A DNA stretch of 64,000 nucleotides from Rhodococcus sp. 06-462-5 (GCF_002258315.1 NZ_NOYD01000014.1:186001-250000), one strand, 5' to 3'. Shown: positions 40,418-48,497, counted from the stretch's first letter. Notes: a model not told the origin generated them from the sequence alone. Numbers and translations are program-made.

Positions 40418-40774
40418 TCACACCCACGGTGCTCGGCGTTCCCACCACGGCATCGTTCTGGACTGATCGATCTCCACGGTCACGTCGCGGTACCGCTGAT
40501 CCAATCGAGCTACTGCGACGCGCAATCGGTGGGCACGACGCCCATCACGTCGCATGAGTCGCTCCAATCGATCGCGAGGCCCGTCGCCGAAGAAGTGGCC
40601 GTCGCAAGCGGGACAACCCGTGAATCCGGCCAAGATCGGCACCCGGTTGTCGGACAACGCTCTGGGCTTTCGATTGACGCGATGTTCCAGATATTCGACT
40701 CGTCGACGCCACTGCGCCAAATATTGGAGTGCCCAACCATCGGACCGCGCCTTGCGGGGCCTGTGGGGGTTCAC
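40418..40774 (-). CDS. Hypothetical protein with a Cys pair
   Basis: A frame of about 118 residues with convincing protein character: 'GWALQYLAQWRRRVEYLEHR', 'ALSDNRVPILAGFTGCPACDGHF' (shown as 'GFTGCPACDGHF'), and 'LRVAVARLDQRYRDVTVEID'. The CPxC pair may bind metal. No in-frame ATG is present upstream until 40960, which would overlap the divergent phosphatase gene, so GTG 40774 is a tentative start and the true N-terminus is uncertain. The stop touches that of the methyltransferase gene. Confidence 0.5.
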   Translation of the reverse strand: MNPHRPRKARSDGWALQYLAQWRRRVEYLEHRVNRKPRALSDNRVPILAGFTGCPACDGHFFGDGPRDRLERLMRRDGRRAHRLRVAVARLDQRYRDVTVEIDQSRTMPWWERRAPWV

Positions 40775-40945
40775 CGGACCAACGGGGGCTTTGCCCTCTC
40801 GTGCGAAATTGTCATCATGTGCGCCATAACGGAGGCGGGCCGGTGAGTGCTTCGGTTTGCTGAAGCGAACGATACCGCAGTATCGGTACTTCCAGAAGAC
40901 GAGCGGGTACAGCGTGGGGAGTCGGTCCCGGGGAAGGACGAGTAC

Positions 40946-41383
40946 ATGTGGGACGCACAAAGCCCGGGCGTGCTGCAGTTGCCGTCGGGCAGCGTAGTTC
41001 GTGGACGCGCCTTGCGTGATCCGATGCCTGACGGACCTTCACCAGATTTCGGGGTCTACCTGCAGGGTAGGGATCCCGGCGGGTTCGACTGGGACAGTCG
41101 ATGGGTTCGTTGGCCTGATTTCTGGCTTCCGCCCAGCTCGACAGAACTCGAGGTCGTACTGCGAGAAGCATTGCGCCGCTCAGTAACCGAGAGAGTGGAG
41201 ATTGCGTGTACCGGTGGTGTCGGACGCACTGGCACGGCACTGGCATGTCTCGTCGCGCTCGACGGTGTGCTCGGCGACGCGGCCATCGACTACGTCCGGC
41301 GACAGTACTCGCATCGAGCCTTGGAGACGCCCTGGCAGAAGCGCTTTGCGAAGACATTCGCGAAACCAGACTCTCTGCTCTGA
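40946..41383 (+). CDS. Protein-tyrosine phosphatase-like protein
   Basis: A 145-residue protein with the cysteine-phosphatase loop 'IACTGGVGRTGTALACLVAL' (CX5R with the following Thr) and the C-terminal 'YVRRQYSHRALETPWQKRF', which matches small dual-specificity/tyrosine phosphatases of actinobacteria. The general-acid aspartate may be in 'DWDSRWVRWPDFWLPPS'. ATG 40946 was chosen because GGAAGGA precedes it; the frame is open up to 40847. The usual HC pair is replaced by AC before the catalytic Cys. The targets are unknown. Confidence 0.75.
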   Translation: MWDAQSPGVLQLPSGSVVRGRALRDPMPDGPSPDFGVYLQGRDPGGFDWDSRWVRWPDFWLPPSSTELEVVLREALRRSVTERVEIACTGGVGRTGTALACLVALDGVLGDAAIDYVRRQYSHRALETPWQKRFAKTFAKPDSLL

Positions 41384-41428
41384 GCAGAATTGCCGACCCG
41401 TCGTGGAATCGAGGCCTAGGCTCCGGTC

Positions 41429-41731
41429 ATGGGCGAGGTCATACAGATTGATGAACGTCGAGCAGCGCGCGCAGTGGAACCGCTGTGGCGTGAGGTGGTC
41501 GGCAGACGGTTGCGCGAGCGCAGACACGCCCGCGGCGACACCCTGGCCGACACCGCTCCACGCGCAGGCATTGCGCCCCAGTACTTGTCGGAGGTCGAAC
41601 GTGGCCGCAAGGACCCGTCGAGCGAAATTCTTGCGGCCGTCGTTGGTGCGCTCGGCACATCCATGGCGGAGATTTCAGGCCTGGCGCATCACGACCTGTC
41701 TCGCGGCGACGCGACGTTGATGGCTGCCTGA
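41429..41731 (+). CDS. XRE family regulator, ClgR-like
   Basis: A 100-residue protein consisting mainly of an HTH_3 domain: 'VVGRRLRERRHARGDTLADT' and 'GIAPQYLSEVERGRKDPSSEI' (shown as 'PQYLSEVERGRKDPSSEIL'). The phrase YLSEVERGRK is the hallmark of ClgR, the actinobacterial activator of clp protease genes. Its 3' end overlaps the convergent clpP-like gene by 43 bases, which supports a role in controlling that pair. Related regulators next to accessory clpP genes are known in Streptomyces. Confidence 0.85.
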   Translation: MGEVIQIDERRAARAVEPLWREVVGRRLRERRHARGDTLADTAPRAGIAPQYLSEVERGRKDPSSEILAAVVGALGTSMAEISGLAHHDLSRGDATLMAA

Positions 41732-42315
41732 CGGCCCTCTAGCACCTGGTCGACGACGCCGTACTCACGGGCAGCCGGTGCCGTCAACACCAGATCGCGG
41801 TCGGTGTCGTGGCGGAGTTTCTCGACGTCGCGTCCCGTGTGCTTCGCGAGAATTGCTTCCATCTCGGCCCGGACGCGCACGACCTCGTCGGCAGCCAGAA
41901 TCAGATCGGGGATGGTGCCGCGTCCCTGCGCCGCAGGCTGATGCAACACCACCCTGCTGTGGGTCAGCGCCGAGCGTCGGCCCGGTGCTCCCGCTGCGAG
42001 CAGCACCGCACCTGCTGCAACGGCCTGCCCCACACAGGTTGTGGCAACGGGTGATCCGATGAACTGCATCGTGTCGTAGACGGCGAGCATGGCAGCAGTG
42101 TCACCGCCCTCGCAGTTGATGTACATCGAAATCTCCTGGTCTGGCGAGTCGGCCTCCAAGTGCAGCAACTGCGCGATCATTGCATTCGCCACACCGGCGT
42201 CTATGCCGGTGCCGAGATAAACAATGCGCTCACTGAGCAGGTGCGAATAGACGTCGACGACGCGTTCGCCGCGGGAATCTCGCGTGATCACATTGGGAAT
42301 CGTGTACGTGCTCAT
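41689..42315 (-). CDS. ClpP-like subunit lacking the catalytic serine
   Basis: A 208-residue ClpP homologue, second gene of a pair. The fold is intact ('SERIVYLGTGIDAGVANAM', 'INCEGGDTAAMLAVYDTM', 'HSRVVLHQPAAQGRG', 'DTDRDLVLTAPAAREYG'), and the His and Asp of the triad are present. The serine motif, normally GQAASMGA, reads 'GQAVAAGAVLLAAG', with Ala100 where the nucleophile should be. It is therefore probably a proteolytically inactive subunit that forms mixed rings with the upstream ClpP, comparable to cyanobacterial/plastid ClpR. The ATG overlaps the upstream stop (ATGA), so both are made in a fixed ratio. Confidence 0.9.
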   Translation of the reverse strand: MSTYTIPNVITRDSRGERVVDVYSHLLSERIVYLGTGIDAGVANAMIAQLLHLEADSPDQEISMYINCEGGDTAAMLAVYDTMQFIGSPVATTCVGQAVAAGAVLLAAGAPGRRSALTHSRVVLHQPAAQGRGTIPDLILAADEVVRVRAEMEAILAKHTGRDVEKLRHDTDRDLVLTAPAAREYGVVDQVLEGRQAAINVASPRDRS

Positions 42316-42920
42316 CGGGCCATCTCCATTCCGAAGGACACCCGTCGCGCAGGCATGACCTGATCGAACGAGTCGACGATTGCGTCGACGAACCCGTACT
42401 CACGGGCAGCCTCCGCGGTGAACCAGCGATCGTGCAGAGAGTCGTCGAAGATTTGCTCGCGCGTCTGCCCCGTGTCGTCGGCGATGAGGCCGAGCACCGT
42501 ATCTCGGGTATGCCGCAGATCGTTGGCCTGTACCTCCACTTCGACGGCCGACCCTCCGATGCCGGCGGAGCCCTGATGCATCAGAATCCGTGAGTGCGGC
42601 AGGGCGTACCGCTTGCCGCGCGTACCCGAGGACAAGAGGAATTGACCAGCGCTGCAGGCCAATCCGAGCGCGAGCGTCGAGACATCGCAGGGTACGAGGT
42701 GCATCACGTCCCGGATGGCCAGCATCGCAGGAACCGACCCTCCCGGTGAGTGAATCCACAGAGCGATGTCGGCGGAGGGATTCTCGGCCGCCAACGTCAG
42801 CAGATGAGTGGTGAGGACGGTGCCGTTGTCGTCGTCGAGGGCACCGTCGAGCACGAGAACCCGATGGCGGAGAAGTTGGTTGCGGAGTTCGGGCGGGAAC
42901 ATTCGAGGCGATTCGCTCAT
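42312..42920 (-). CDS. clpP: ATP-dependent Clp protease proteolytic subunit, active-type
   Basis: A 202-residue ClpP with an intact Ser-His-Asp triad: Ser90 in 'LALGLACSAGQFLLSSG', His in 'LPHSRILMHQGSAG' and Asp in 'FDDSLHDRWFTAEAAREYG'. ATG 42920 was chosen over 42953. It is the first gene of the pair; the second lacks the serine. This pair is distinct from the usual clpP1-clpP2 locus, which normally neighbours clpX and the trigger factor gene, so it is likely an accessory Clp system as in Streptomyces clpP3-clpP4. Confidence 0.9.
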   Translation of the reverse strand: MSESPRMFPPELRNQLLRHRVLVLDGALDDDNGTVLTTHLLTLAAENPSADIALWIHSPGGSVPAMLAIRDVMHLVPCDVSTLALGLACSAGQFLLSSGTRGKRYALPHSRILMHQGSAGIGGSAVEVEVQANDLRHTRDTVLGLIADDTGQTREQIFDDSLHDRWFTAEAAREYGFVDAIVDSFDQVMPARRVSFGMEMAR

Positions 42921-43019
42921 GAGTCGAGTCTGCGTCCGAATTCGTTTGCGCACCAGTACTTCTGCTGTAGGCAGCGACTCTGCCCACAGCTTCGTTGTAC
43001 GTGGAGGGACAATGGTGAA

Positions 43020-43487
43020 ATGACTGCACTCGAGTTCTCCGAATCAATTGTCGTCGCTGCGTCGGTCGACGACGTGTACGCCGTCGTCTCCGACATCACC
43101 CGAACGGGCGAGTGGAGCCCGATCTGCCAGGAGTGCTGGTGGAACGAGGCCGACGGCGGTGGCGTCGGATCGACCTTCACAGGACGCAACGTGGTGCCGG
43201 GCCGCACGTGGGAGACCGTGTCGACAGTGGCCGCAGCAGAACCCGGCCGTGAATTCGCGTGGGTGGTGGGCGACAACTTCGTCCGCTGGGGCTACACCCT
43301 CGAGCAGGTGGACGGTGGGACACGCCTGACCGAGAACTGGAACTTCCTGCCCGGTGGCATCGCCCACTTCCACCGCAAATTCGGCGACGACGCGCAGAAG
43401 GAAATCGACACACGTAGCCAGGCAGCGCTCGACGGCATCCCGCAGACCCTGGCGGCAATCAAGCGAATCGTGGAAGCCGAGGCCTGA
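43020..43487 (+). CDS. SRPBCC family protein
   Basis: A 155-residue START-like protein: 'SIVVAASVDDVYAVVSDI', 'EWSPICQECWWNEADGG', 'GYTLEQVDGGTRLTENWNF' and the C-terminal helix 'ALDGIPQTLAAIKRIVEAE'. Such proteins bind lipophilic ligands in a hydrophobic cavity. It starts 99 bases from the divergent clpP gene. An alternative longer frame runs antisense through clpP and is rejected. Ligand unknown. A long inverted repeat follows the stop. Confidence 0.85.
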   Translation: MTALEFSESIVVAASVDDVYAVVSDITRTGEWSPICQECWWNEADGGGVGSTFTGRNVVPGRTWETVSTVAAAEPGREFAWVVGDNFVRWGYTLEQVDGGTRLTENWNFLPGGIAHFHRKFGDDAQKEIDTRSQAALDGIPQTLAAIKRIVEAEA

Positions 43488-43500
43488 TTACTGTCTGCCA

Positions 43501-43579
43501 GGTGCGCTGACTGTCCACTATTCGACGACGACGACGGAAAATCGGGCTCTCGACGCAAATAGTGGACATTGAGCGCACC
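43501..43579. repeat. 79-bp long inverted repeat
   Basis: 22-base arms 43501-43522 and 43558-43579 pair as GGTGCGCT / AGCGCACC and GTCCACTATT / AATAGTGGAC with an internal 4-base bulge (GACT opposite ATTG). The 35-base centre contains CGACGACGACGACGG. It lies 13 bases after the SRPBCC stop and before the ribbon-helix-helix operon. It could be a strong hairpin terminator or a small non-autonomous repeat element. Confidence 0.75.
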
Positions 43580-43613
43580 ATCGACGGGCGATGACGCACG
43601 TCGTCGACCATCG

Positions 43614-43653
43614 TGACACCACTGGGCCTTGACGTGACACCACTGTGGTGTCA
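43614..43653. promoter_or_regulatory. Operator of the ribbon-helix-helix gene
   Basis: Perfect palindrome TGACACCAC-T-GTGGTGTCA at 43635-43653, preceded 21 bases upstream by a direct repeat of its left half (TGACACCACT, 43614-43623). The gene starts at 43664, 10 bases after the palindrome. The arrangement is typical of cooperative binding by ribbon-helix-helix dimers and implies autoregulation of the operon. Confidence 0.75.
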
Positions 43654-43663
43654 TTGTTGAACC

Positions 43664-44152
43664 ATGGAACTTGGGCAGTACGTCAACGACCTCCAACGTC
43701 GGTTGGTCGAGGCGGCAGCAACCGGAGACGAGAACACTCGTGCCGCCGCTGAACGACTCGTCGACGGGATGGATGCGGCGACGCGTCTGGTGATGCTCGA
43801 CGTGCTGTCGGCCGCGGTAGGAGACATCAACCGCGACCTTGCCCCTGGTTCCGTGGACATCAGGCTCCGCGGACGTGAGATCGAATTCGTCGTGGCGGCA
43901 CCTGTCTCGGAACCGGAAGATGACGAACAAACCCCTCCCAGCATCGAACTCGACGACACGAGCACATCTCGCACCACTCTTCGGCTGCCGGACGCGCTCA
44001 AATCACGTGTGGACGAGGCCGCGGCGGCGGACGGTATGTCGGTGAACACCTGGTTGGTGCGAGCCGTCGCCGCTGCACTTCAACCCAAGCAGCGTCGTGC
44101 TGCGCAACGAACGGTTCGTACCGGCGACAACTTCGCCAGCTGGGCGCGCTGA
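43664..44152 (+). CDS. Ribbon-helix-helix (Arc/HicB-like) DNA-binding protein
   Basis: A 162-residue protein. The N-terminal ~95 residues are helical and acidic ('LGQYVNDLQRRLVEAAATG', 'RLVMLDVLSAAVGDINRDL'). The C-terminal domain 'RTTLRLPDALKSRVDEAAAA' with 'DGMSVNTWLVRAVAAAL' is a ribbon-helix-helix: basic beta strand then two helices. The tail is basic. Toxin-antitoxin antitoxins use this fold, but here the following genes encode a DUF4097 protein and an ABC exporter, so it is more likely the operon's regulator. Its own palindrome lies 10 bases upstream. Confidence 0.8.
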   Translation: MELGQYVNDLQRRLVEAAATGDENTRAAAERLVDGMDAATRLVMLDVLSAAVGDINRDLAPGSVDIRLRGREIEFVVAAPVSEPEDDEQTPPSIELDDTSTSRTTLRLPDALKSRVDEAAAADGMSVNTWLVRAVAAALQPKQRRAAQRTVRTGDNFASWAR

Positions 44153-44229
44153 TCGTCCGGTCTATCAAAGCTTTTCAGTAGCTCTGCGCCCAGCAGAGTG
44201 TCACAACCATGCCCACAGGAGGCATCGCC

Positions 44230-45081
44230 ATGCCCGAATTCGCTACACCGACTCCGATCGACCTGGCCATCGATCTGCAGGTCGGCAGCATCGACGTCGT
44301 TGCGTCAGAACGCGCCGACACCGTCGTGACCGTCACACCCACCAACCCGTCCAAAGCCGTCGATCGTAAGGGGGCCGAGAATACCAAGGTCGACTTCGAC
44401 GGCGAACGCCTCACCGTCATCGGCCCCAAGGCGCGCATCAGCTTCTTCGGACCGACCGAGTCCGTCGAGGTGAAAGTCGAACTGCCGCAGGGATCTCGCC
44501 TCACTGCAGAAGTTGCGGCCGGCAGCCTGCGCACCGTGGGCGATCTCGGCGCCGTGCGGATCAAGAGTTCGATGGGACCGGTGGAAGTGGAAACAGCAGA
44601 GGACTTGTGGGTTCGGGCCGGGCACGGTAACGCGACCGTCGGGACCGCGCTGGGCAGTATCGACATCACTGCCGACCACGGCCAAATTCGACTCGGCACC
44701 GTCGTCGGTGATGCGGCGGTCAAGGCGTCGCACGGCTCGATCATGGTGCGGGAGTCGGGCAGCGATCTCGACGCCAAGCTCTCCTACGGCGATCTCGATG
44801 TCGAGAAGTCACTCGGCGGAGTAAGCGCGAAAACTGCGTACGGCAGCATCACTCTTCACGAAGTGACCAGTGGTGCAATCGAAGTGGAAAGCGGATACGG
44901 CCAGGTCACCGTCGGTGTGCGGCGCGGCGTGCCCGCGTGGCTCGATCTGTCGTCGAAGGACGGACACGTTCGCAACGAACTCACTCCCGAAGGCGCGCCC
45001 GATGAGACAGAAGAGAGCGTGACGATTCGCGCTCGAACGCGGTACGGAGACATCGCCATCCGACATACGCAGCACAGCTGA
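44230..45081 (+). CDS. DUF4097 beta-repeat protein
   Basis: A 283-residue protein with repeated short beta strands ('VGSIDVVASERADTVVTV', 'GSLRTVGDLGAVRIKSS', 'GSIDITADHGQIRLGTV', 'GDLDVEKSLGGVSAKTAYGS'), forming a right-handed beta-helix-like DUF4097 fold. No signal peptide or anchor is seen, so it is probably cytosolic. ATG 44230 or 44209 may start it. It stands 77 bases after the ribbon-helix-helix gene and 16 before the ABC ATPase gene. In many actinobacteria DUF4097 genes sit before DrrA/B-type exporters, but their function is unknown. Confidence 0.8.
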   Translation: MPEFATPTPIDLAIDLQVGSIDVVASERADTVVTVTPTNPSKAVDRKGAENTKVDFDGERLTVIGPKARISFFGPTESVEVKVELPQGSRLTAEVAAGSLRTVGDLGAVRIKSSMGPVEVETAEDLWVRAGHGNATVGTALGSIDITADHGQIRLGTVVGDAAVKASHGSIMVRESGSDLDAKLSYGDLDVEKSLGGVSAKTAYGSITLHEVTSGAIEVESGYGQVTVGVRRGVPAWLDLSSKDGHVRNELTPEGAPDETEESVTIRARTRYGDIAIRHTQHS

Positions 45082-45097
45082 AAGCGAAGGTCCGGAC

Positions 45098-46036
45098 ATG
45101 CAAACACCCGCAATTCACGCCCGTGGTCTGCGAAAGTCCTATGGTGACAAGCGTGTACTCGACGGTGTCGACCTCACCGTCGACACCGGCACCGTCACCG
45201 CCCTGCTCGGATCCAACGGGGCAGGCAAGACCACGACGGTCCATATTCTGTCCACTCTCGTTCGGCCGGAGAGTGGTTCGGCGACAGTCGCAGGCTGCGA
45301 CGTCGTCGGCGATCCCGACGGAGTTCGGGCAGCAATCGGTCTCACCGGTCAGTTCTCGGCGGTGGACAACCTCCTGACCGGCGAGGAGAACCTGATGTTG
45401 ATGGCCAGGCTGCGTCATCTCGGCTCGCGATCCAAGCCGCGGGTGGCGGAGTTGCTCGAGCAGTTCGATCTCGTCGAGGCCGGGCGAAAGCCGTTGTCCA
45501 CGTACTCGGGTGGTATGCGGCGCCGGCTCGATCTTGCGATGACTCTCGTTGCACCGCCACGCGTCATCTTCCTCGACGAGCCGACCACCGGTCTCGACCC
45601 ACGGAGCCGACGCACCATGTGGGACATCGTTCGATCCCTCGTGGCCGACGGCACCACGGTGCTGCTCACGACCCAATACCTCGACGAGGCAGACGAACTC
45701 GCCGACAGAATAGCCGTGCTGAACGACGGCCGGATCGTCGCCGACGGCACCCCGGACGAGCTGAAACGTCGCATGCCCGGCGGTCACATCCGCCTTCGAT
45801 TCGCCGATGTCGCATCGCTCGAAGACGCAACCAGAGCCTTCGGCGGCGCGGTCGTCGATGCCGACGGTCTGGCGGTGTCGGTACCCACCGATGGGAGCGT
45901 CCGAACTCTGCAGGCTGTGCTGGATCGACTGGGTTCGGCAGGCGTCGAGGCCGACGACCTGAGTATCCATACCCCCGACCTCGACGACGTGTTCATGGCA
46001 CTGACCGGGCGGACCGACAGCAAGGAGGCATCGTGA
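45098..46036 (+). CDS. ABC transporter ATP-binding protein (DrrA-like)
   Basis: A 312-residue ATPase: Walker A 'LLGSNGAGKTTTVHIL' near residue 40, Q-loop 'IGLTGQFSAVDNLLTG', signature 'LSTYSGGMRRRLDLAMT', Walker B 'RVIFLDEPTTGLDPRSRR' and switch His in 'TVLLTTQYLDEADELAD' (Q replaces the more usual His at the H-loop, as often in DrrA). The C-terminal extension carries the DrrA-type domain. It partners with the permease encoded immediately downstream (4-base overlap) to export a hydrophobic compound or lipid. Confidence 0.9.
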   Translation: MQTPAIHARGLRKSYGDKRVLDGVDLTVDTGTVTALLGSNGAGKTTTVHILSTLVRPESGSATVAGCDVVGDPDGVRAAIGLTGQFSAVDNLLTGEENLMLMARLRHLGSRSKPRVAELLEQFDLVEAGRKPLSTYSGGMRRRLDLAMTLVAPPRVIFLDEPTTGLDPRSRRTMWDIVRSLVADGTTVLLTTQYLDEADELADRIAVLNDGRIVADGTPDELKRRMPGGHIRLRFADVASLEDATRAFGGAVVDADGLAVSVPTDGSVRTLQAVLDRLGSAGVEADDLSIHTPDLDDVFMALTGRTDSKEAS

Positions 46037-46833
46037 CCACAACGACGACGTACACGGTAGGCGACTCGATCACCATGCTGCGCCGCAATCTTCTGCACAT
46101 CCGCCGATATCCGGGCCTGACGATGTTCGTCATCGGCGCACCGGTGGTGTTCCTGATGTTGTTCGTCTTCGTGTTCGGAGGAACCCTCGGCGCAGGGCTG
46201 CCCGGCGTGGACCCCGATGCCGGACGTTCTGCGTATCTGCCGTACGTGATGCCGGGCATCCTCGTCATGACCATCGCCGGTACGGCGGGTGGGACGGCGA
46301 CCACTGTCGCGATGGACATGACCGAAGGCATCACTGCTCGGTTCCGAACAATGGCGATCTCGCGGGCAGCGGTTCTCGCAGGCCACGTTCTCGGCAACAC
46401 GGTGCAGGCCATTCTCGGAGTGGTGGTTGTACTGGCAGTGGGACTCGCTGTGGGCTTCCGACCGAATGCGAGCTTACTGCAATGGATCTCGGCGATGGCA
46501 ATCGTGGTGCTCATCGCGTTCTCAATCAGTTGGCTCGCGGTGGCGATGGGAATGGCGTCGAAGTCGGTGGAAACCGCGAGCAATCTGCCGATGCTGTTGC
46601 TGCTGTTACCTTTTTTGGGCAGTGGGTTCGTTCCGACCGACACGATGCCGTCGGGACTGCGATGGTTCGGCGAGTATCAACCCTTCACTCCGTTCGTCGA
46701 AACCCTGCGCGGACTGTTGGCGGGGGAGCCGCTGGGTACGAATCTGCCACTGGCACTTGCCTGGTGCGCAGTGATCACTCTGGCGGGGTACGTCTGGTCG
46801 ATGGCGATCTACGAGAAGAAGTCGGTTCGCTGA
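46033..46833 (+). CDS. ABC-2 type permease (DrrB-like)
   Basis: A 266-residue membrane protein with six predicted helices, an N-terminal amphipathic region 'GDSITMLRRNLLHIRRYPG', and the ABC-2 motif 'LPMLLLLLPFLGSGFVPTD' with 'MPSGLRWFGEYQPFTPFVE', characteristic of the DrrB/daunorubicin-type permeases. GTG 46033 overlaps the ATPase stop, confirming coupled translation. Together the two proteins form an exporter. The substrate is unknown; drug resistance and polar lipid export are both seen in this family. Confidence 0.9.
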   Translation: MTTTTTYTVGDSITMLRRNLLHIRRYPGLTMFVIGAPVVFLMLFVFVFGGTLGAGLPGVDPDAGRSAYLPYVMPGILVMTIAGTAGGTATTVAMDMTEGITARFRTMAISRAAVLAGHVLGNTVQAILGVVVVLAVGLAVGFRPNASLLQWISAMAIVVLIAFSISWLAVAMGMASKSVETASNLPMLLLLLPFLGSGFVPTDTMPSGLRWFGEYQPFTPFVETLRGLLAGEPLGTNLPLALAWCAVITLAGYVWSMAIYEKKSVR

Positions 46834-46865
46834 GATCGTCGGACATCGGAGGTTGGTGTCGGCGT

Positions 46866-46960
46866 CACAAACGCGCGCGCATTCGTCAGGTGCGCGCGTT
46901 TCAGCTAGCGAGCAGGTGACCGATTCGCGAGCGTCTGGCAAACGCGCGCGCGTTTGCGAT
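46866..46960 (+). repeat. Dispersed palindromic repeat, family A, copy 2
   Basis: Element beginning CAAACGCGCGCGCATTCGTC and ending in the palindrome CAAACGCGCGCGCGTTTGCG, the same termini as copy 3. Its middle part is shorter and lacks the GCCACCGATCCGGGC core. It lies between the convergent ABC permease and MocR genes. Confidence 0.7.
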
Positions 46961-46972
46961 AGCCGTCGGGGC

Positions 46973-48436
46973 TCACACCACCGCTGCGGGTCTGGTCGAC
47001 GCGATCGTCGGTGTCGGCGTACCCGCCGAACTCAGGCGACCAAGGATCTCTACAGCCGAGGTGATGTCGGGAATTGACCGCGTGAACGGTAGGCGCTGAT
47101 GATCGTCGAAGGCGTATCCCGTTCCGAATCGCAGTCCCGGTGCCAGCAACAAGCCGTGAGAGTGAGCTTCGGCGACGAGGGCACTGGATCTGATGCCGTC
47201 GGGTAGGGAACACCACAATGCCAGGCCTCCGTCCGGTACCCGAAAATGCCAGTCCGGCAGATGATCACGCATCGACGCGACGATGTGGTCACGAGCAACC
47301 CTCGACGCCTCCGCGCGCACCCGACGCACCTCGTCGTACCGGCCCAGCAACTCCGTAGCAGCGAGCTGATCGATGACGGACACCGAAAGTTGGCGTCGCG
47401 CATAGGTTGCGGCGATTCTCGCCAACAGACCTGCTTCGGCTCGAACCCAGCCGACTCGCAGACCTCCCCACACCGTCTTGCTCGTCGATCCGATCGTCAC
47501 CGTCGCGATATCCGGAGTTGCGGCTCCGAACGGTTCGATATCCGGTGAGCCGTCGAGAGACAGATCCGCCGCTACTTCGTCGACGATGGTCAGTACGGCG
47601 TGGCGGTGCATGGTGGCGGAAAGCTGGCGGCGAGTGCGGAGGGGGAGTCGCGCACCCGACGGATTGGAGAAGTCAGGCATGAAGTAGGCCAGCGTGGGAG
47701 CGCTCTGTCGAGCGGCGCGATCCGCCGATGTCACGAATTCGTCGGTGTCGTCCGGGTCGATCGGTACCGGGATGCACCGGCCACCCAGTGAATGAACGAG
47801 TTCGACGACACCCGGATACGTAGGGTGCTCCACCAACACGCGCGCCCCGGGCTCGGTGAACGTCGCCAACACCGCGTGGATGGCGTCGGTGGCACCGGAG
47901 GTGACGAGAATGTTGTCGGCAGTGGTCGGTACTCCGCGCCCTCGGTAGTAGGCGGCAATGGCTTCGCGGAGCTCGAACAGACCGGACGGAGCATAGCCGC
48001 CCAAGGAGAAGCGGTCTCGAATCTTCTCTGCCGCAACGCCGTACGCGTCGGACAACAGGGGCGAGGCCGAGGGGGACGCATTGACGAATTCCAGGTTCGC
48101 AGTCTCCCGATCGCCGGCCAGCGAACCCCAGGAAGGCAGCGAACCCGTCGGGGAAACGTAGGTACCCGAGCCTCGTTGGGCGCTGATCCACCCACCCTCG
48201 CGCAGATGCCGGTACGCCGACGCAACCGTCACCCGACTGACGTCCAAACTGATCGACAGCGCCCGCTCCGCAGGCAGACGCGTCTGGGCCGACACCTCAC
48301 CGTTCTCGATGAGCCGACGCAACTCGTCGGCGATCTCGAGGTAGAGCGGACCACCGGATCGGTTGCGCAACGTCGATGGGTCGATGCGCGCTGCCAGGTC
48401 CGAGGCCGAGATCGCGGTGGCGTCGTACGAGTCCAT
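46973..48436 (-). CDS. MocR-type PLP-dependent regulator (GntR-aminotransferase fusion)
   Basis: A 487-residue protein. The N-terminal GntR winged helix ('PLYLEIADELRRLIENGEV', 'LPAERALSISLDVSRVTVASAY' shown as 'LPAERALSISLDVSRVTV') is followed by a fold-type I aminotransferase domain with 'LVTSGATDAIHAVLATF', 'YFMPDFSNPSGARLPL' and the PLP lysine in 'TIGSTSKTVWGGLRVGWVR' (Lys in SKT). MocR proteins use PLP or its adducts as effector and control nearby genes. A 13-bp inverted repeat lies in front of its start (48451-48492), next to a divergent 41-residue membrane protein gene. Confidence 0.9.
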   Translation of the reverse strand: MDSYDATAISASDLAARIDPSTLRNRSGGPLYLEIADELRRLIENGEVSAQTRLPAERALSISLDVSRVTVASAYRHLREGGWISAQRGSGTYVSPTGSLPSWGSLAGDRETANLEFVNASPSASPLLSDAYGVAAEKIRDRFSLGGYAPSGLFELREAIAAYYRGRGVPTTADNILVTSGATDAIHAVLATFTEPGARVLVEHPTYPGVVELVHSLGGRCIPVPIDPDDTDEFVTSADRAARQSAPTLAYFMPDFSNPSGARLPLRTRRQLSATMHRHAVLTIVDEVAADLSLDGSPDIEPFGAATPDIATVTIGSTSKTVWGGLRVGWVRAEAGLLARIAATYARRQLSVSVIDQLAATELLGRYDEVRRVRAEASRVARDHIVASMRDHLPDWHFRVPDGGLALWCSLPDGIRSSALVAEAHSHGLLLAPGLRFGTGYAFDDHQRLPFTRSIPDITSAVEILGRLSSAGTPTPTIASTRPAAVV

Positions 48437-48450
48437 GCATGCCACTCTTG

Positions 48451-48492
48451 CACACTGGACTGCACAATTTCTGCCGAAAGCAGTCCATTGTG
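48451..48492. promoter_or_regulatory. MocR operator candidate
   Basis: 13-base inverted repeat CACACTGGACTGC (48451-48463) and GCAGTCCATTGTG (48480-48492), one mismatch, 16-base spacer. It lies between the divergent starts of the MocR gene (48436) and the small membrane protein gene (48498), five bases before the latter's ATG. Confidence 0.7.
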
Positions 48493-48497
48493 GGTCC

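Noticed and set aside
42750-43019. Upstream extension of the SRPBCC frame antisense to clpP
   Set aside because: The added residues are unlike the family; ATG 43020 gives the standard START-like N-terminus.
43664-44152. Ribbon-helix-helix gene as antitoxin of a toxin-antitoxin pair
   Set aside because: No small toxin gene is adjacent, and the following genes are DUF4097 and an ABC exporter. A regulator role fits better.
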